Notes: generated from the letters alone by a model not told the origin. A stretch of DNA of 64,000 nucleotides from CAXXIC01 sp049315325 (GCA_049315325.1 JBMOKJ010000014.1:1-64000); one strand, 5' to 3'. Counted from the stretch's first letter, positions 9,701 to 18,301 are shown. Numbers and translations are program-made.

Positions 9701-10316
9701 GGAAATCAGCCAAAGCCTCTTGGTCAATCAGTGGAGCCAAATCGTCGTTCTCCAACATTTCGATTTTCTGAATTTCGTGAGATGTACGGAATCCATCAAA
9801 AATGTGCATAAATGGCACACGAGCAGTCAAAGTAGCCAAGTGAGTTACAGCAGCTAAGTCCATCACCTCTTGTACAGAGTTTGTGAAGAACATTGCAAAA
9901 CCTGTTTGACGAGCTGCCATTACGTCTTGGTGGTCACCAAAGATTGATAATGATTGCGCAGCCAAAGCACGAGCTGAAATGTGGAAAACGCAAGGTAACA
10001 ACTCACCTGCAATTTTGTACATATTAGGAATCATCAGCAACAGACCTTGCGATGCAGTGTATGTTGTTGTCAAAGCACCAGCTTGCAACGAACCGTGAAC
10101 CACACCAGCAGCACCCGCTTCCGATTGCATTTCTTCAATTTTCATGGTCTCTCCGAAGATGTTCAATCTTCCTTTAGCAGCCCACTCATCGACATATTCA
10201 GCCATAGTCGAAGATGGAGTGATTGGATAAATTCCAGCTACTTCACTAAACATATACGAGATATGCGCAGCAGCTTGATTACCATCACACGTCAAAAACT
10301 TTTTTTGTTTTGCCAT
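6768..10316 (-). CDS. nifJ: Pyruvate:ferredoxin (flavodoxin) oxidoreductase
   Basis: Single-chain enzyme of 1182 residues. It oxidises pyruvate with CoA to acetyl-CoA, CO2 and reduced ferredoxin, the main pyruvate outlet of strict anaerobes. The order is as in the family: pyrimidine-binding domain I (GIYPITPSS at the start), transketolase-C-like domain II, the gamma domain, a ferredoxin insert with two 4Fe-4S sites (CIQCNKCAYVCP near 690, CMGCDNCADVCP near 747), and the TPP domain starting at CTGCGETPY (near 815) with GGDGWAYDIGFGG (near 965). The length is normal. The gene stands alone. A TAAGTTTG box (10369-10376, minus) overlaps the stop of the upstream ATPase gene and probably drives it. 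Codon use looks biased towards high expression. Confidence 0.97.
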   Translation of the reverse strand: MAKQKKFLTCDGNQAAAHISYMFSEVAGIYPITPSSTMAEYVDEWAAKGRLNIFGETMKIEEMQSEAGAAGVVHGSLQAGALTTTYTASQGLLLMIPNMYKIAGELLPCVFHISARALAAQSLSIFGDHQDVMAARQTGFAMFFTNSVQEVMDLAAVTHLATLTARVPFMHIFDGFRTSHEIQKIEMLENDDLAPLIDQEALADFRSRALNPENPVARGTAQNPDIYFQTREAANPFYDAVPGIVEDYMAKVSEITGRKYDLFDYYGAPDADRVILAMGSVTEAIRETIDYLNSKGEKVGLVAVHLYRPFSVKHFLKAFPATTKRIAVLDRTKEPGASGEPLFLDAKEAFYGKPNAPIIVGGRYGLSSKDTTPAHVKAVFDNLLLPEPRSGFTIGIVDDVTFTSLPYQDEIVFENGPYEAKFYGLGSDGTVGANKNSIKIIGDNSDKYSQAYFEYDSKKSGGFTCSHLRFGDDPIRSTYMVNTPDFVACHVPAYLRLYDVTRGLKPNGTFLLNSVWSAEETKKHLPDNVKAYLAKNKIRMFIINATKIASEIGLGNRTNTILQSAFFKITNVIPYELAVEKMKYAIVKSYGNKGEKIVNMNNAAVDRGGEFEEIEIPAEWAKLDFAFSITNDDAPDFIQKIVRPINAQVGNDLPVSAFKGREDGTWMQGTAKYEKRGVASRVPVWIADNCIQCNKCAYVCPHAAIRPFVLDKDEQAKAPKMDLLKAVGKPFADMAFRIQVDVLDCMGCDNCADVCPGNKNGSALEMVPIEQEYDNQDNWDFMVNEVKTKQHLVDVKANVKNSQFATPLFEFSGACTGCGETPYIKLVTQLFGDRQMVANATGCTSIYSGSAPSTPYTTNDAGHGPAWANSLFEDNAEFGMGMLIATDKMRDRVQRNMEEAIASGKISEELAGLFTEWIAKREDADATVLLTPQILALASQSDVPQCKVVVSMKNQLIKKSQWIIGGDGWAYDIGFGGLDHVIASGKNVNILVVDTEVYSNTGGQSSKSTPIGAIAKFAAAGKQIRKKDLGLIATTYGYVYVAQVAMGADQAQTLKAFREAEAYPGPSLIIAYSPCIAHGLVFGMGKAQEQTERAVECGYWHNWRYNPALEAEGKNPFIIDSKEPKWDLFEEFLKSEVRYTSLAKQFPEEAKELFIAAKQNAMKKFANYKRLSTSDWTIPVAE

Positions 10317-10373
10317 AATTGTTTGATAATTAATGATTGTTTATTGTTTCGTTATTTATTTTTTTATTCAAAC

Positions 10374-11549
10374 TTAATATAAAAACCCAAAAATCCATAA
10401 AGGTACACACTTGTCTTTTCCGACTGAAATGCCGTCTTGTGCATAGATGAATTTTGGATTTAGCTTATTTTTAATTTGGTCTCCTTCAATTCTGAAGTTG
10501 TATTGTTCGTTAACAAGGAAATGGGAATTTTTAGAACCCATATTCAGTCTGTTATCTTTAAAAAGCGTATTGTAGAAAAATGTCTCTCTCACCACCTGCT
10601 CATCACTTTGATTCAGTGTCAACGGGTAAATGAGATTGGTGTTGTGTAGATAGACCGATGTGGGCTTTTTCGGAAAATCTTCACCAACAGGGTAAAGCAT
10701 GTTGATTAGTCGTGCATCTTTGAGGTACTTGATGTAGTTCATCACCGTAGCGCGCGATGTATCGATGTCGTTGCTGATTTGGCTGATATTTAGGGGCCCT
10801 GAACTATTTGCCAATAAATAGAGTAATCGTCTGATTTTGTGATAATAGGAGAGTTCAATCTGTTTGAGGAAGAAAATATCGCTCTCAATCATAAAGTTGA
10901 TTGTCTTGATTAAAGTCTCCGAAAAATTACGTTTTTCCAAGTAAAATGGATAATATCCGTGGTGAAGATAATCTTGGAAATAGAGTAAAGGAGAAACCTT
11001 TTCGCAGATTGATGAAGTTATTTTTTCGTGATTTGCAAGAATTTCTTCGAGCGTGTAGGCCTTGAAATCTTTGTTGGTTGTTTTGTTGAGGTACTCTCTG
11101 AACGAAAAGCCGCGTAAATAGTACGAATCTACAACTCCCGAAAGCACTGGATTCTCTTCGTTAAGGCGCATTGCCGACGAACCCGTAAAAACGATGTGCA
11201 ACCCAGAAATTGTTTCGTAACACAATTTCAGCTCTTCTGACCACTTTGGATATTTGAAAACCTGATCGATAAGAAGCGTTTTTCCACCTTTCTCGCTAAA
11301 TTCTTTGGCGAAGTCGATCAAAGAGCATTCGGTGAAGTAGAGGTGGTTCATATTGATGTAGAGACACGACCGGTCTGTTCCGAAATTTTCTTTCGCATAT
11401 TGGAGCAGCAATGTTGTCTTGCCCACCCCACGAGATCCAGTAATTCCAATCAAGCGGTGATTCCAATCGATTTCGTCCATTAATCCTCTTCTAACGAGAG
11501 AGTTAGTGTGGTCGATTAAGAATTTGTGTGTCCTGAAAAATGTTTCCAC
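10374..11549 (-). CDS. AAA ATPase of the AAA_14/DUF4143 type
   Basis: P-loop ATPase with a C-terminal winged-helix and DUF4143-like part. Walker A is GSRGVGKTT, the Walker B region reads LLIDQVFKYPKW, and the sensor is IVFTGSS. Members are common in Bacteroidota and mostly of unknown role, and some accompany mobile or defence loci. The frame opens at an ATG at 11603. However, a full promoter (TTTG at 11601-11604, 19 bases, TAAATTTG at 11574-11581, minus strand) would start transcription near 11568, inside that frame. I therefore place the start at the GTG at 11549 (391 residues), just before ETFFRTHKFLIDHT. The Walker B acidic residue after Asp is Gln here (CAG codon), which could reduce ATP hydrolysis unless it is normal for this subfamily. 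Confidence 0.75.
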   Translation of the reverse strand: METFFRTHKFLIDHTNSLVRRGLMDEIDWNHRLIGITGSRGVGKTTLLLQYAKENFGTDRSCLYINMNHLYFTECSLIDFAKEFSEKGGKTLLIDQVFKYPKWSEELKLCYETISGLHIVFTGSSAMRLNEENPVLSGVVDSYYLRGFSFREYLNKTTNKDFKAYTLEEILANHEKITSSICEKVSPLLYFQDYLHHGYYPFYLEKRNFSETLIKTINFMIESDIFFLKQIELSYYHKIRRLLYLLANSSGPLNISQISNDIDTSRATVMNYIKYLKDARLINMLYPVGEDFPKKPTSVYLHNTNLIYPLTLNQSDEQVVRETFFYNTLFKDNRLNMGSKNSHFLVNEQYNFRIEGDQIKNKLNPKFIYAQDGISVGKDKCVPLWIFGFLY

Positions 11550-11573
11550 GCCGAGTATAAAATAATCAAGACG

Positions 11574-11604
11574 CAAATTTACAATAAAATGTCGATTTTG
11601 CAAA
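11574..11604 (-). promoter_or_regulatory. Promoter of the AAA ATPase gene
   Basis: TTTG, N19, TAAATTTG on the minus strand is a complete Bacteroidota match. It lies downstream of the first ATG of the frame, which moves the likely start to the GTG at 11549. Confidence 0.6.
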
Positions 11605-11718
11605 CTTGAGATTGCAATTTGTGCTATTTTATTTTCGAAATTTTAGTGGAATTGAACTCTATTTTCATTCTTTAGAGACACAATCAATTGAAGAAGATAT
11701 TTAAAAATCGATATTTTT

Positions 11719-13209
11719 TTACTGTTTTAGATTCAGCTTTAATGTTCTGATTTGGTAAGGGAACTTCAATAAAGCTGTGTTTGAGGGTTGGCTTTCGTTG
11801 TGGTATCGGTCATTTGAGGTGATTGAGAAATACATATCTCCTTCAAAATCGTCGCTGATTTCAAATTCAAATTGATTTCCTTTAACGCGACAAGCCACGA
11901 GGTTTTGTATGTTTTTGGTGTCGATTTTTGCTTGATTGCTCGCGTAAATATTAAATGTGCAATTTTTTTTAACTGATTTGTTTTCCCATTCAAATATAAT
12001 TTTGTTCTCGACTTGATAAACTTTGGTGAATTGTGGCGCATCGGGTGCTATTGAGTCAATCCACACCATTGGAGGCAAAAGTGCAGGGTAGAGGTAATAT
12101 TTTTGCTTAATAATGTCGGTAATATTCTTTGTGTTTTTTATCAAGTTTTCTGTTCGAAAGTAAGTTTGACCACCACAATTAATTTGTCTCGTGTATGCAA
12201 TTTCGTTCTCAACGATTTCATTACTCCATTTGCGGTCATTCATCATATATAAAGCAATGCCAGCTGCAACGGGGCGAACTCCAGTTGCCATTTTCCAATC
12301 GCGAAGAAATGGTTTGAAAATGGGTTCTTTGAAGTAGAGCATTGGTGCAATCATATCCTGTTTCCCTTCTGATAACCATTGTTTTACGTCTTGAAAAACG
12401 CGCGAACGGCCATTCCAACCATGAGATGAAATTGAATCTAAATCATCGCTCTTTCCGATGGGTGATGAAGAGAGTTGAACCCATGGTTTCAACACTTTTA
12501 CCGAATCGTAAATTGTTGCAACAATCCGATTGATATTTGCCCTTCTCCAGTCTGCAAGAGGTTGATTTTCGCCATAGGTTTGATGGGTTGTCTTGTCGGG
12601 GAATTCCCCAATTTCGGGATAACGCAAGTAGTCTAAATGGATTCCATCGATGTCGTAGTTTTTAGTGATTTCCGATGCGATTGATGCCAAATAATTTGCA
12701 GTTTCTGGTATTCCTGGGTCGAGAAACCATTCGTCTTTAATGCGTTTGCAAAGCTCAGGGTGAGTCTTCAACAGACTCGCCTCACCGTTTGCTTTGGTCT
12801 GTTTATCGCTCCCAATGGGAATGGTCACCATCCAAGCGTGACATTCGATCCCTCGTTTGTGGCACTCTTCGCTTGCAAATGCTAGCGGATCGTAGAGCGG
12901 CGACTTTCTACTTTTCCCAGTCAGCATAGCACTCCAAGGTTCAATTGCAGAGGGGTAAATCAGATCGTTACGCATTCTGACTTGCAAAAAAATGGTATTG
13001 AAGTTTAAAAAATGCAGATGTTCAACTATTTTCACAAACTCCCGTCGTTGTTTCTCGACAGAAGCACTATCTTTGGCAAGTGTAGTCGGCCAATCGAGTC
13101 TCCAAGCTGTTGTCACCCATGCCGCACGAATCTCGTGTTTGGGTTGCTCGGCAAACAGCGAGAGCGATAGAGTGAAAAAGAGAGCAATTAGAAGCCGATT
13201 CATAGACAT
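11719..13209 (-). CDS. GHL10-family (DUF187, YngK-like) glycoside hydrolase, exported
   Basis: A 496-residue exported protein with signal peptide (MNRLLIALFFTLSLSLFAEQ). Family blocks are HEIRAAWVTTAWRLDWP at the mature N terminus, LNFNTIFLQVRMRNDLIYPS near residue 95, KRGIECHAWM near 145, and YDIDGIHLDYLRYP near 200 with the predicted acid residue. The last 100 residues form a beta-rich, fibronectin-like appendage. The substrate is unknown, and related proteins are thought to act on bacterial wall or polysaccharide chains. A TACCTTTG box (13227-13234, minus) gives its promoter. It is divergent from bamD. Confidence 0.85.
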   Translation of the reverse strand: MSMNRLLIALFFTLSLSLFAEQPKHEIRAAWVTTAWRLDWPTTLAKDSASVEKQRREFVKIVEHLHFLNFNTIFLQVRMRNDLIYPSAIEPWSAMLTGKSRKSPLYDPLAFASEECHKRGIECHAWMVTIPIGSDKQTKANGEASLLKTHPELCKRIKDEWFLDPGIPETANYLASIASEITKNYDIDGIHLDYLRYPEIGEFPDKTTHQTYGENQPLADWRRANINRIVATIYDSVKVLKPWVQLSSSPIGKSDDLDSISSHGWNGRSRVFQDVKQWLSEGKQDMIAPMLYFKEPIFKPFLRDWKMATGVRPVAAGIALYMMNDRKWSNEIVENEIAYTRQINCGGQTYFRTENLIKNTKNITDIIKQKYYLYPALLPPMVWIDSIAPDAPQFTKVYQVENKIIFEWENKSVKKNCTFNIYASNQAKIDTKNIQNLVACRVKGNQFEFEISDDFEGDMYFSITSNDRYHNESQPSNTALLKFPYQIRTLKLNLKQ

Positions 13210-13340
13210 TTTTTTGTGAAAGGGTACAAAGGTAGGAAAAAGAGGGGAGTTATTTGTTCAAAAATGCTCTTCAATCACTCTGTTTAAGCCTTCTGTCGTT
13301 AAAAATGGTTGATTAATTTTTATATTTAACTCATTATCGC

Positions 13341-13348
13341 TAAATTTG
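13341..13348 (+). promoter_or_regulatory. -7 box for bamD-rpoZ
   Basis: TAAATTTG lies 21 bases before the bamD ATG, a good -7 element. The -33 region is only TTTT-like. Confidence 0.45.
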
Positions 13349-13368
13349 CGAGCTAATTTTGGATTGGA

Positions 13369-14187
13369 ATGAAGAATAAGATTTTCGCTTTTGTTTTGTT
13401 GTTGTTGAGCATCACTTCTTGTAGCGAGTTTAACAAGGTATTGAAGAGCACCGATTACGACTACAAATTTCAATATGCGAAAAAGTCTTATGAGCAGAAG
13501 AAATATTACCGCGCCTACACTTTGCTGGAGGAGTTGGTTCCCATTCTGAAAGGAACAGAAAAGGCTGAAGAGTCGCTCTATCTGTTGGGTCAGAGCTATT
13601 ACGGAAGTAGGGATTATCTAGGTGCTGCACAGACGTTTACAACTTATTACAACACCTATCCTAAGGGAGAATTTGCTGAACTTTCACGTTTCTACGCAGC
13701 CACAAGTTATTACAACGATTGTCCAGACCCACGTCTCGATCAGTCGCAAAATACAAAAGCCATCAACGAGTTTCAGATGTTTATGGAATATTTTCCACAA
13801 AGCGAGAAGATGGCTGAAGCTGAACGTATGATGCTTGAGTTGCAAGATAAACTGGCTTATAAAGAGTATTTGAACGCAAAACTCTATTACGATTTAGGCA
13901 ACTTGAAAATGAATAGTTTGTTGGAAAACAACTATTTAGCTTGCGTGGTGGTTTCCCAAAATGCATTGAAAGATTATCCATCAACTACGTACAAAGAAGA
14001 TTTCTTTAATTTGATTTTGAAATCTAAATATCGTCAGGCAATCTACAGTGTTGAAGACAAGAAAATCGACCGTTATCGTGAGGTGATTGACGAGTACTAC
14101 AACTACAAGAATGAATTTCCTGAAGGAAAATATATGAAAGAGGCCAATGAGATTTTGGCACAATCGCAAAAAGTAATCAAAAAATAA
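13369..14187 (+). CDS. bamD: Outer-membrane protein assembly factor BamD (lipoprotein)
   Basis: A 272-residue lipoprotein of the BAM machine, which inserts beta-barrels into the outer membrane. The signal peptide ends in a lipobox before Cys18 (LLSITSC). TPR-like repeats follow: YAKKSYEQKKYYRAYTLLEE, ESLYLLGQSYYGSRDYLGAA, and FMEYFPQSEKMAEAERM. The length is typical. The order bamD-rpoZ-DUF4293 recurs in Bacteroidales. The 12-base gap to rpoZ implies co-transcription. Confidence 0.92.
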   Translation: MKNKIFAFVLLLLSITSCSEFNKVLKSTDYDYKFQYAKKSYEQKKYYRAYTLLEELVPILKGTEKAEESLYLLGQSYYGSRDYLGAAQTFTTYYNTYPKGEFAELSRFYAATSYYNDCPDPRLDQSQNTKAINEFQMFMEYFPQSEKMAEAERMMLELQDKLAYKEYLNAKLYYDLGNLKMNSLLENNYLACVVVSQNALKDYPSTTYKEDFFNLILKSKYRQAIYSVEDKKIDRYREVIDEYYNYKNEFPEGKYMKEANEILAQSQKVIKK

Positions 14188-14199
14188 ACAATTACAGAT

Positions 14200-14526
14200 A
14201 TGGACTACAAAAAAACAAATGCTCCTACAAACACCGTTACGCGTGACATGACTACTCTGTCGGAAGATACCGGAAGTGTTTACGAAACTGTGCGTATTAT
14301 CTCTAAGCGAGCGAACCAAATTTCGGTAGAGATGAAGTCGGATTTGGAGAAAAAACTGCAAGAATTTGCTTCTTACAATGACAACTTGGAAGAGGTTTTC
14401 GAAAACCGCGAGCAAATTGAAATCTCTCGTTACTACGAAAAACTACCAAAACCGGTTTTGATTGCTACACAAGAGTACATCGACGGTAAAGTTTACCACA
14501 AAAATCCGATTAAGGATAAATTGTAG
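14200..14526 (+). CDS. rpoZ: RNA polymerase omega subunit, Bacteroidota type
   Basis: A 108-residue small subunit of the RNA polymerase core, involved in beta-prime folding and stability. The segment TGSVYETVRIISKRANQISVEMKSDLEKKL corresponds to the Rpb6/omega helix region. The longer C-terminal tail (NREQIEISRYYEKLPKPVLIA) is typical of Bacteroidota forms. It follows bamD directly. A terminator-like hairpin (14546-14589) separates it from the membrane-protein gene. Confidence 0.88.
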   Translation: MDYKKTNAPTNTVTRDMTTLSEDTGSVYETVRIISKRANQISVEMKSDLEKKLQEFASYNDNLEEVFENREQIEISRYYEKLPKPVLIATQEYIDGKVYHKNPIKDKL

Positions 14527-14545
14527 TTCAATACTCATCAAATTG

Positions 14546-14589
14546 GGGATATGTAAAGCATCATAATTTGCCTGCATATCCCTTTTTTT
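14546..14589 (+). terminator. Terminator or attenuator after rpoZ
   Basis: GGGATATG (14546-14553) and CATATCCC (14575-14582) are followed by seven T. The long loop of about 21 bases makes it moderate. It may let part of the transcript reach the DUF4293 gene. Confidence 0.5.
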
Positions 14590-14601
14590 ATCCATAAAAC
14601 T

Positions 14602-15063
14602 ATGATACAAAGAATTCAAACTCTCTATTTGATCATTATTTCGATTCTCGCGTCGTTGACTGCAATTTTACCAATAGCAGAATTAGCAAGTAAAGCAAAT
14701 CAACTCTATATGCAGAATACACTTGGTGTTTTCAAGACGTTGGGGAAAGGCGAATTGGTTTTCAAAAACACGCCTTTGCAGTTGATACTATTAATTTTAG
14801 TGATAATGTGCGTTGTAACCATTTTTCGCTACAAAAACCGTAAGTTGCAAATCCGTTTGGTGGTTATCAATTTCTTACTGATTGCAGCCTTCTATGCAAC
14901 TCTTTTTGTGTATGAATCGACCATTAAAACAACACTAGATGTGACAGCAAGCTATAAATTTGTGCTGATTCTACCATTGGTAGGATTTGTTTTCAATTGG
15001 TTGGCGATCCTTGCCATTCGCGCCGATGAGGCTTTGGTGAAGTCGTTAGATCGATTGAGATAA
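14602..15063 (+). CDS. DUF4293 family membrane protein
   Basis: A 153-residue integral membrane protein with four predicted helices: TLYLIIISILASLTAILPI at the start, LILLILVIMCVVTIF near 60, LVVINFLLIAAFYATLFVY near 88, and FVLILPLVGFVFNWLAILAI near 120. Bacteroidota proteins of this kind (opening MIQRIQTLYL) regularly follow rpoZ. The function is unknown. Confidence 0.82.
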   Translation: MIQRIQTLYLIIISILASLTAILPIAELASKANQLYMQNTLGVFKTLGKGELVFKNTPLQLILLILVIMCVVTIFRYKNRKLQIRLVVINFLLIAAFYATLFVYESTIKTTLDVTASYKFVLILPLVGFVFNWLAILAIRADEALVKSLDRLR

Positions 15064-15082
15064 AACTATTTACGTCCAAAAT

Positions 15083-15122
15083 AATTGAGGGTTTTGCCGA
15101 AAGGTGGAACCCTCAATTTTTT
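15083..15122. terminator. Bidirectional terminator between convergent operons
   Basis: Perfect 11-base arms AATTGAGGGTT (15083-15093) and AACCCTCAATT (15108-15118) are followed by T6. It lies exactly between the DUF4293 gene (+) and the last gene of the menaquinone operon (-). Confidence 0.8.
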
Positions 15123-16140
15123 ACCCCGAAATATACTTTCCGAAAGGCAGTTTAAAGACTCCAAGAACGAAAAGGGTGGAAAGAATCAATGTGAGGATTG
15201 TCGTAATCGGAATTGCGATAGCTGGATGTGCAAAATTCCAATGAGTGTGGGCAATGCTTAGCCATTTGAGAATCAAGATATGAATCAAATAGATGCCAAA
15301 GCTGTATTGACAAACAATCGTTCGTATTTTTATCCAAAATTGATTTTCGAGATTGGCATTTTTAATAAAGAGATAAGCTCCAATGGCCATTGCTACGATT
15401 GTTGGAGAGAAGTTGCTATAAAGTTGATTGTTCTTCGAATGGCTTGCCAAAACTACCACATTTACGAGATATCCAGATGAAAACAAAATAATACCAACAG
15501 TTTTTGCCCAATGTGTATTTTCAAAATCCTTATTTGCAAGATAATAACCCAAAATCAGATAGCCCGCATAGTCGAGTGTTTGACTGAATAGAAACGTGAT
15601 TTTCAATCCAAAAAGCTGCATAAGGTTGTAAGAGAACCAAAGGATAAGTAAAATAATCAACTGTTTTTGAGAACGATTGCGAACCCAGTGACCAATGATG
15701 GGTATAATCAAATAGAGCCCAAGAATCATATAGACGAACCAAAAATGGTAGGAAACGCCTCCTTTGATTTTGTAGATTAACCAATGAATTGTGTCATGCG
15801 TAGAGTTGTGATGCCCGTATAATAGCCGTATAATCAGATTATACACAAGGTATATTACTGAGTAAAACAAGAACGGAAGTAATATTCGAGTGAAACGTTT
15901 TCTGAAAAAATCGATTGCCTTGTATTCCTTTGAAAGCAATAGTGCGCCCGAAATCATAACAAACATCGGTACACAGAAACGAGTTAAAGCATTGTAAAAT
16001 AGTCCAATAAGCCAATAATCCTGAGGAACTTTCCCGTAAAGAGAGAGCAATCCAGCTGAGGTGTGAAGCAGAATTACCCCAACGGTGGCAACGAATCGCA
16101 AGTCGTCAATCCCATTGTAATTTACTTGCTCAGACTTCAT
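15121..16140 (-). CDS. Membrane acyltransferase (acyltransferase-3 family)
   Basis: A 339-residue polytopic protein with about ten membrane helices. The N-terminal GIDDLRFVATVGVILLHTSAG holds the family's Arg and His residues, followed by RFCVPMFVMISGALLL and FRKRFTRILLPFLFYS. Members transfer acetyl or succinyl groups to sugars of surface polysaccharides, and this one resembles the WecH/OafA group. The start overlaps the menE stop by 11 bases, so it is probably translationally coupled to the men operon. No role in menaquinone synthesis is known for this family, so its presence may be only positional. Confidence 0.85.
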   Translation of the reverse strand: MKSEQVNYNGIDDLRFVATVGVILLHTSAGLLSLYGKVPQDYWLIGLFYNALTRFCVPMFVMISGALLLSKEYKAIDFFRKRFTRILLPFLFYSVIYLVYNLIIRLLYGHHNSTHDTIHWLIYKIKGGVSYHFWFVYMILGLYLIIPIIGHWVRNRSQKQLIILLILWFSYNLMQLFGLKITFLFSQTLDYAGYLILGYYLANKDFENTHWAKTVGIILFSSGYLVNVVVLASHSKNNQLYSNFSPTIVAMAIGAYLFIKNANLENQFWIKIRTIVCQYSFGIYLIHILILKWLSIAHTHWNFAHPAIAIPITTILTLILSTLFVLGVFKLPFGKYISG

Positions 16141-17191
16141 TGGGTGGAAAAATGCGCTTAATCTTGCCCGAAGTGGTCTCGGTAAATTGGGCTAAAAATA
16201 TTACTTCTCGAGGTTTTTCGAATCTGGAAAGCAGAACTTCTATTTTTTTGTTTAAAATGTCCAGCTTCGTTTTTGTAAAATCGGTGCTTTCAATGACTAA
16301 AACGACCTTTTCACCTAGCTTTTCGTCGGGGCGCGAAGAGATAAAGAATCGTTCCGAAATAGTTCCTGATAATTTCTGCTCTATGGTTTCAGGAAAAAGT
16401 TTCACACCGCCTGAGTTTATCACATTGTCGAAACGCCCGAGCCATTCGAAGCTAGTGTTGCTTTTTAGGCTGATAATATCGTTTGTGACGAAAGGTTCAT
16501 CCTGCAAATGTGGTGCGTTTATTATCAGGCAATCGCGATGATCTTGTGCAAACGTAACTCCTAAAATAGCTTCATAGAGATTGGATTTGTTTTCTCCGTT
16601 GAGGCTTCTGAGAGCGATGTGCGAAACAGTTTCGGTCATTCCATAAGTGACGTAGCATTTCGTCGAAAGTGATTGTAATTGCTCTTCTAAAGTAGAGGAA
16701 ACAGCACTTCCTCCAATAATTAGTTTGGAGATGTTTTGTAAAGAAGCGATTCCTGTTTCTGTATTTAGCAGACTATCTACCTGCATGGGCACCATGGCTG
16801 CGAAATCGATTTTTTGCTCGATCATTGGTGTAGTAGTAGGTTCTACAACTATCAGATTTAAGCCTCCCGCAATGGCGCGCACCACCATCATCTTTCCTGC
16901 AATGTAATTGGCCGAAAGGCACATCAACGCCGTATCTCCTGCCTTTAGTTCAAAAAACAGATTGGTCAGTTTCGCAGAAGCAAGCATGCTCTCTTTTTTC
17001 AAGAGAATAGGCTTCGGAGCTCCAGTGGATCCTGAGGTTTGTGCTGAAATTGTTTCTCCATCATCGAACCAATTTGCCAAAAATGCAAATAGTGCCTCTT
17101 CCCATTCGGGGAGTTGCTCCGCTTGCTTCTTCCTGATAAGTTCGGGAAACCGTTCGGCGTTGTAGGTTTGGTTGTGAAGAGTTAGTTGCAT
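16130..17191 (-). CDS. menE: o-Succinylbenzoate-CoA ligase
   Basis: Adenylate-forming ligase that activates o-succinylbenzoate to its CoA ester. The P-loop SGSTGAPKPILLKK, YGMTETVSHIALR and C-terminal TTSGKIKR (catalytic Lys) are all present. The longest frame begins at 17251. Its first 20 residues are translated intergenic repeat (LRNLRNLRD), so I choose the ATG at 17191, giving 353 residues starting MQLTLHNQTYNAERFP. It is shorter than many acyl-CoA ligases but normal for Bacteroidota MenE. Confidence 0.92.
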   Translation of the reverse strand: MQLTLHNQTYNAERFPELIRKKQAEQLPEWEEALFAFLANWFDDGETISAQTSGSTGAPKPILLKKESMLASAKLTNLFFELKAGDTALMCLSANYIAGKMMVVRAIAGGLNLIVVEPTTTPMIEQKIDFAAMVPMQVDSLLNTETGIASLQNISKLIIGGSAVSSTLEEQLQSLSTKCYVTYGMTETVSHIALRSLNGENKSNLYEAILGVTFAQDHRDCLIINAPHLQDEPFVTNDIISLKSNTSFEWLGRFDNVINSGGVKLFPETIEQKLSGTISERFFISSRPDEKLGEKVVLVIESTDFTKTKLDILNKKIEVLLSRFEKPREVIFLAQFTETTSGKIKRIFPPNEV

Positions 17192-17196
17192 AATAT

Positions 17197-17223
17197 CCCG
17201 CAGATTTCGCAAATTACGCAGAA
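17197..17223. repeat. Half copy of a CGCAGATT-type repeat between menC and menE
   Basis: CCCGCAGATTTCGCAAATTACGC-like sequence in the short menC-menE gap resembles one arm of the palindrome at 18302-18379. It looks like a decayed or single-arm copy. Confidence 0.5.
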
Positions 17224-18276
17224 TTAAAAATGAATCGGATTCAAATCCCACTTTTTCTCAGGAAAATAAAAGAGGTTTTCACCTTCTAAAGTAAGCGGTG
17301 AGTCGATGTTGTTGGTGTACAACTGTCCGGTACCAAGGCCTTGCGGCATGTCATTCTTCTGAATAGAGCACCACTGCGCAATGGCATTGAGTCCGATGTT
17401 CGATTCGAGGGCGGAGGTAGCCCACCAATCTATTTTTTGCTCTTTGGCAAGTGAAATCCACTCTTCGCTACCTGTGAACCCTCCGTGCAGACTGGGTTTT
17501 AGGATGATGTATTGTGGTTTAATCGTTTCGAGCAACTCTTTTTTCTTCGAAGAAACATTTATGCCAATCAATTCTTCGTCCAACGCAATAGGAATCGGTG
17601 TTTCGGCGCAAAGTTGAGCCATTTCGCTCCATTGCCCGGCTTTGATGGGTTGTTCGATAGAATGGATGTCGAGTTTTGCCAACCGTTCAAGTTTGAGCAT
17701 GGCGTCACCGGGCGAAAAAGCACCGTTGGCATCCACTCGCACTTCGATTGTTTTGGCATCAAACTCGCTGCGAATCGCTTTGAGTAAATCCATTTCAGCC
17801 TCAAAATCAATAGCACCAATTTTTAGTTTGATGCACGAGAAACCTTTCTCAATTTTGTCCACAATTTGCTCCCGCATTTCTGCTTTAGTGCCCATCCAAA
17901 TCAGCCCATTGATGCGAATCGATTGCTTCCCTTCGGAGAACGACGATGGGAAAATAATTCGTTTTCCGCCGTTTTCGAGGTCTGCAAGTGCTGTTTCTAA
18001 CCCAAATAAAATAGAAGGAAAGTCGCGCAGTTTTTCATGCAATTCATCCATCGATGGCAGGTGAGGAGTGAGGCTTTGCAACACCGCTTCGTAATCGGGT
18101 CGGTCGTCGCACCCCAATCCACGGAAAATGGCACACTCACCTAATCCGAAAACCTCCGGCGAATGATCGTGCCACACCTTCACAAACCACGTTTCTTTAG
18201 TGGTGAGCACGCCGCGAGAAGTGCCGCTCGGGCGTTTGAAAATAAGGTGGTATGGAGTGAATTGGGTTTTCAGCAT
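17224..18276 (-). CDS. menC: o-Succinylbenzoate synthase
   Basis: Enolase-superfamily enzyme that dehydrates SHCHC to o-succinylbenzoate. Key residues are the KLKIG motif with catalytic lysine, VRVDANGAFSP, the metal-binding Asp and Glu residues in HSIEQPI and ALDEELIG, and the second lysine in ILKPSLHGGF. The frame opens at 18309, but I choose the ATG at 18276, where the family's usual beginning appears (MLKTQFTPYHLIFKRPSGTSRG). That gives 350 residues. It lies between menB and menE in the expected order. Confidence 0.93.
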   Translation of the reverse strand: MLKTQFTPYHLIFKRPSGTSRGVLTTKETWFVKVWHDHSPEVFGLGECAIFRGLGCDDRPDYEAVLQSLTPHLPSMDELHEKLRDFPSILFGLETALADLENGGKRIIFPSSFSEGKQSIRINGLIWMGTKAEMREQIVDKIEKGFSCIKLKIGAIDFEAEMDLLKAIRSEFDAKTIEVRVDANGAFSPGDAMLKLERLAKLDIHSIEQPIKAGQWSEMAQLCAETPIPIALDEELIGINVSSKKKELLETIKPQYIILKPSLHGGFTGSEEWISLAKEQKIDWWATSALESNIGLNAIAQWCSIQKNDMPQGLGTGQLYTNNIDSPLTLEGENLFYFPEKKWDLNPIHF

Positions 18277-18301
18277 AGTCTGTTTCTCGCAAATAATTTT
18301 T

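Noticed and set aside
17192..17251. Longer menE start at 17251
   Set aside because: The added 20 residues are translated repeat sequence and do not resemble MenE.
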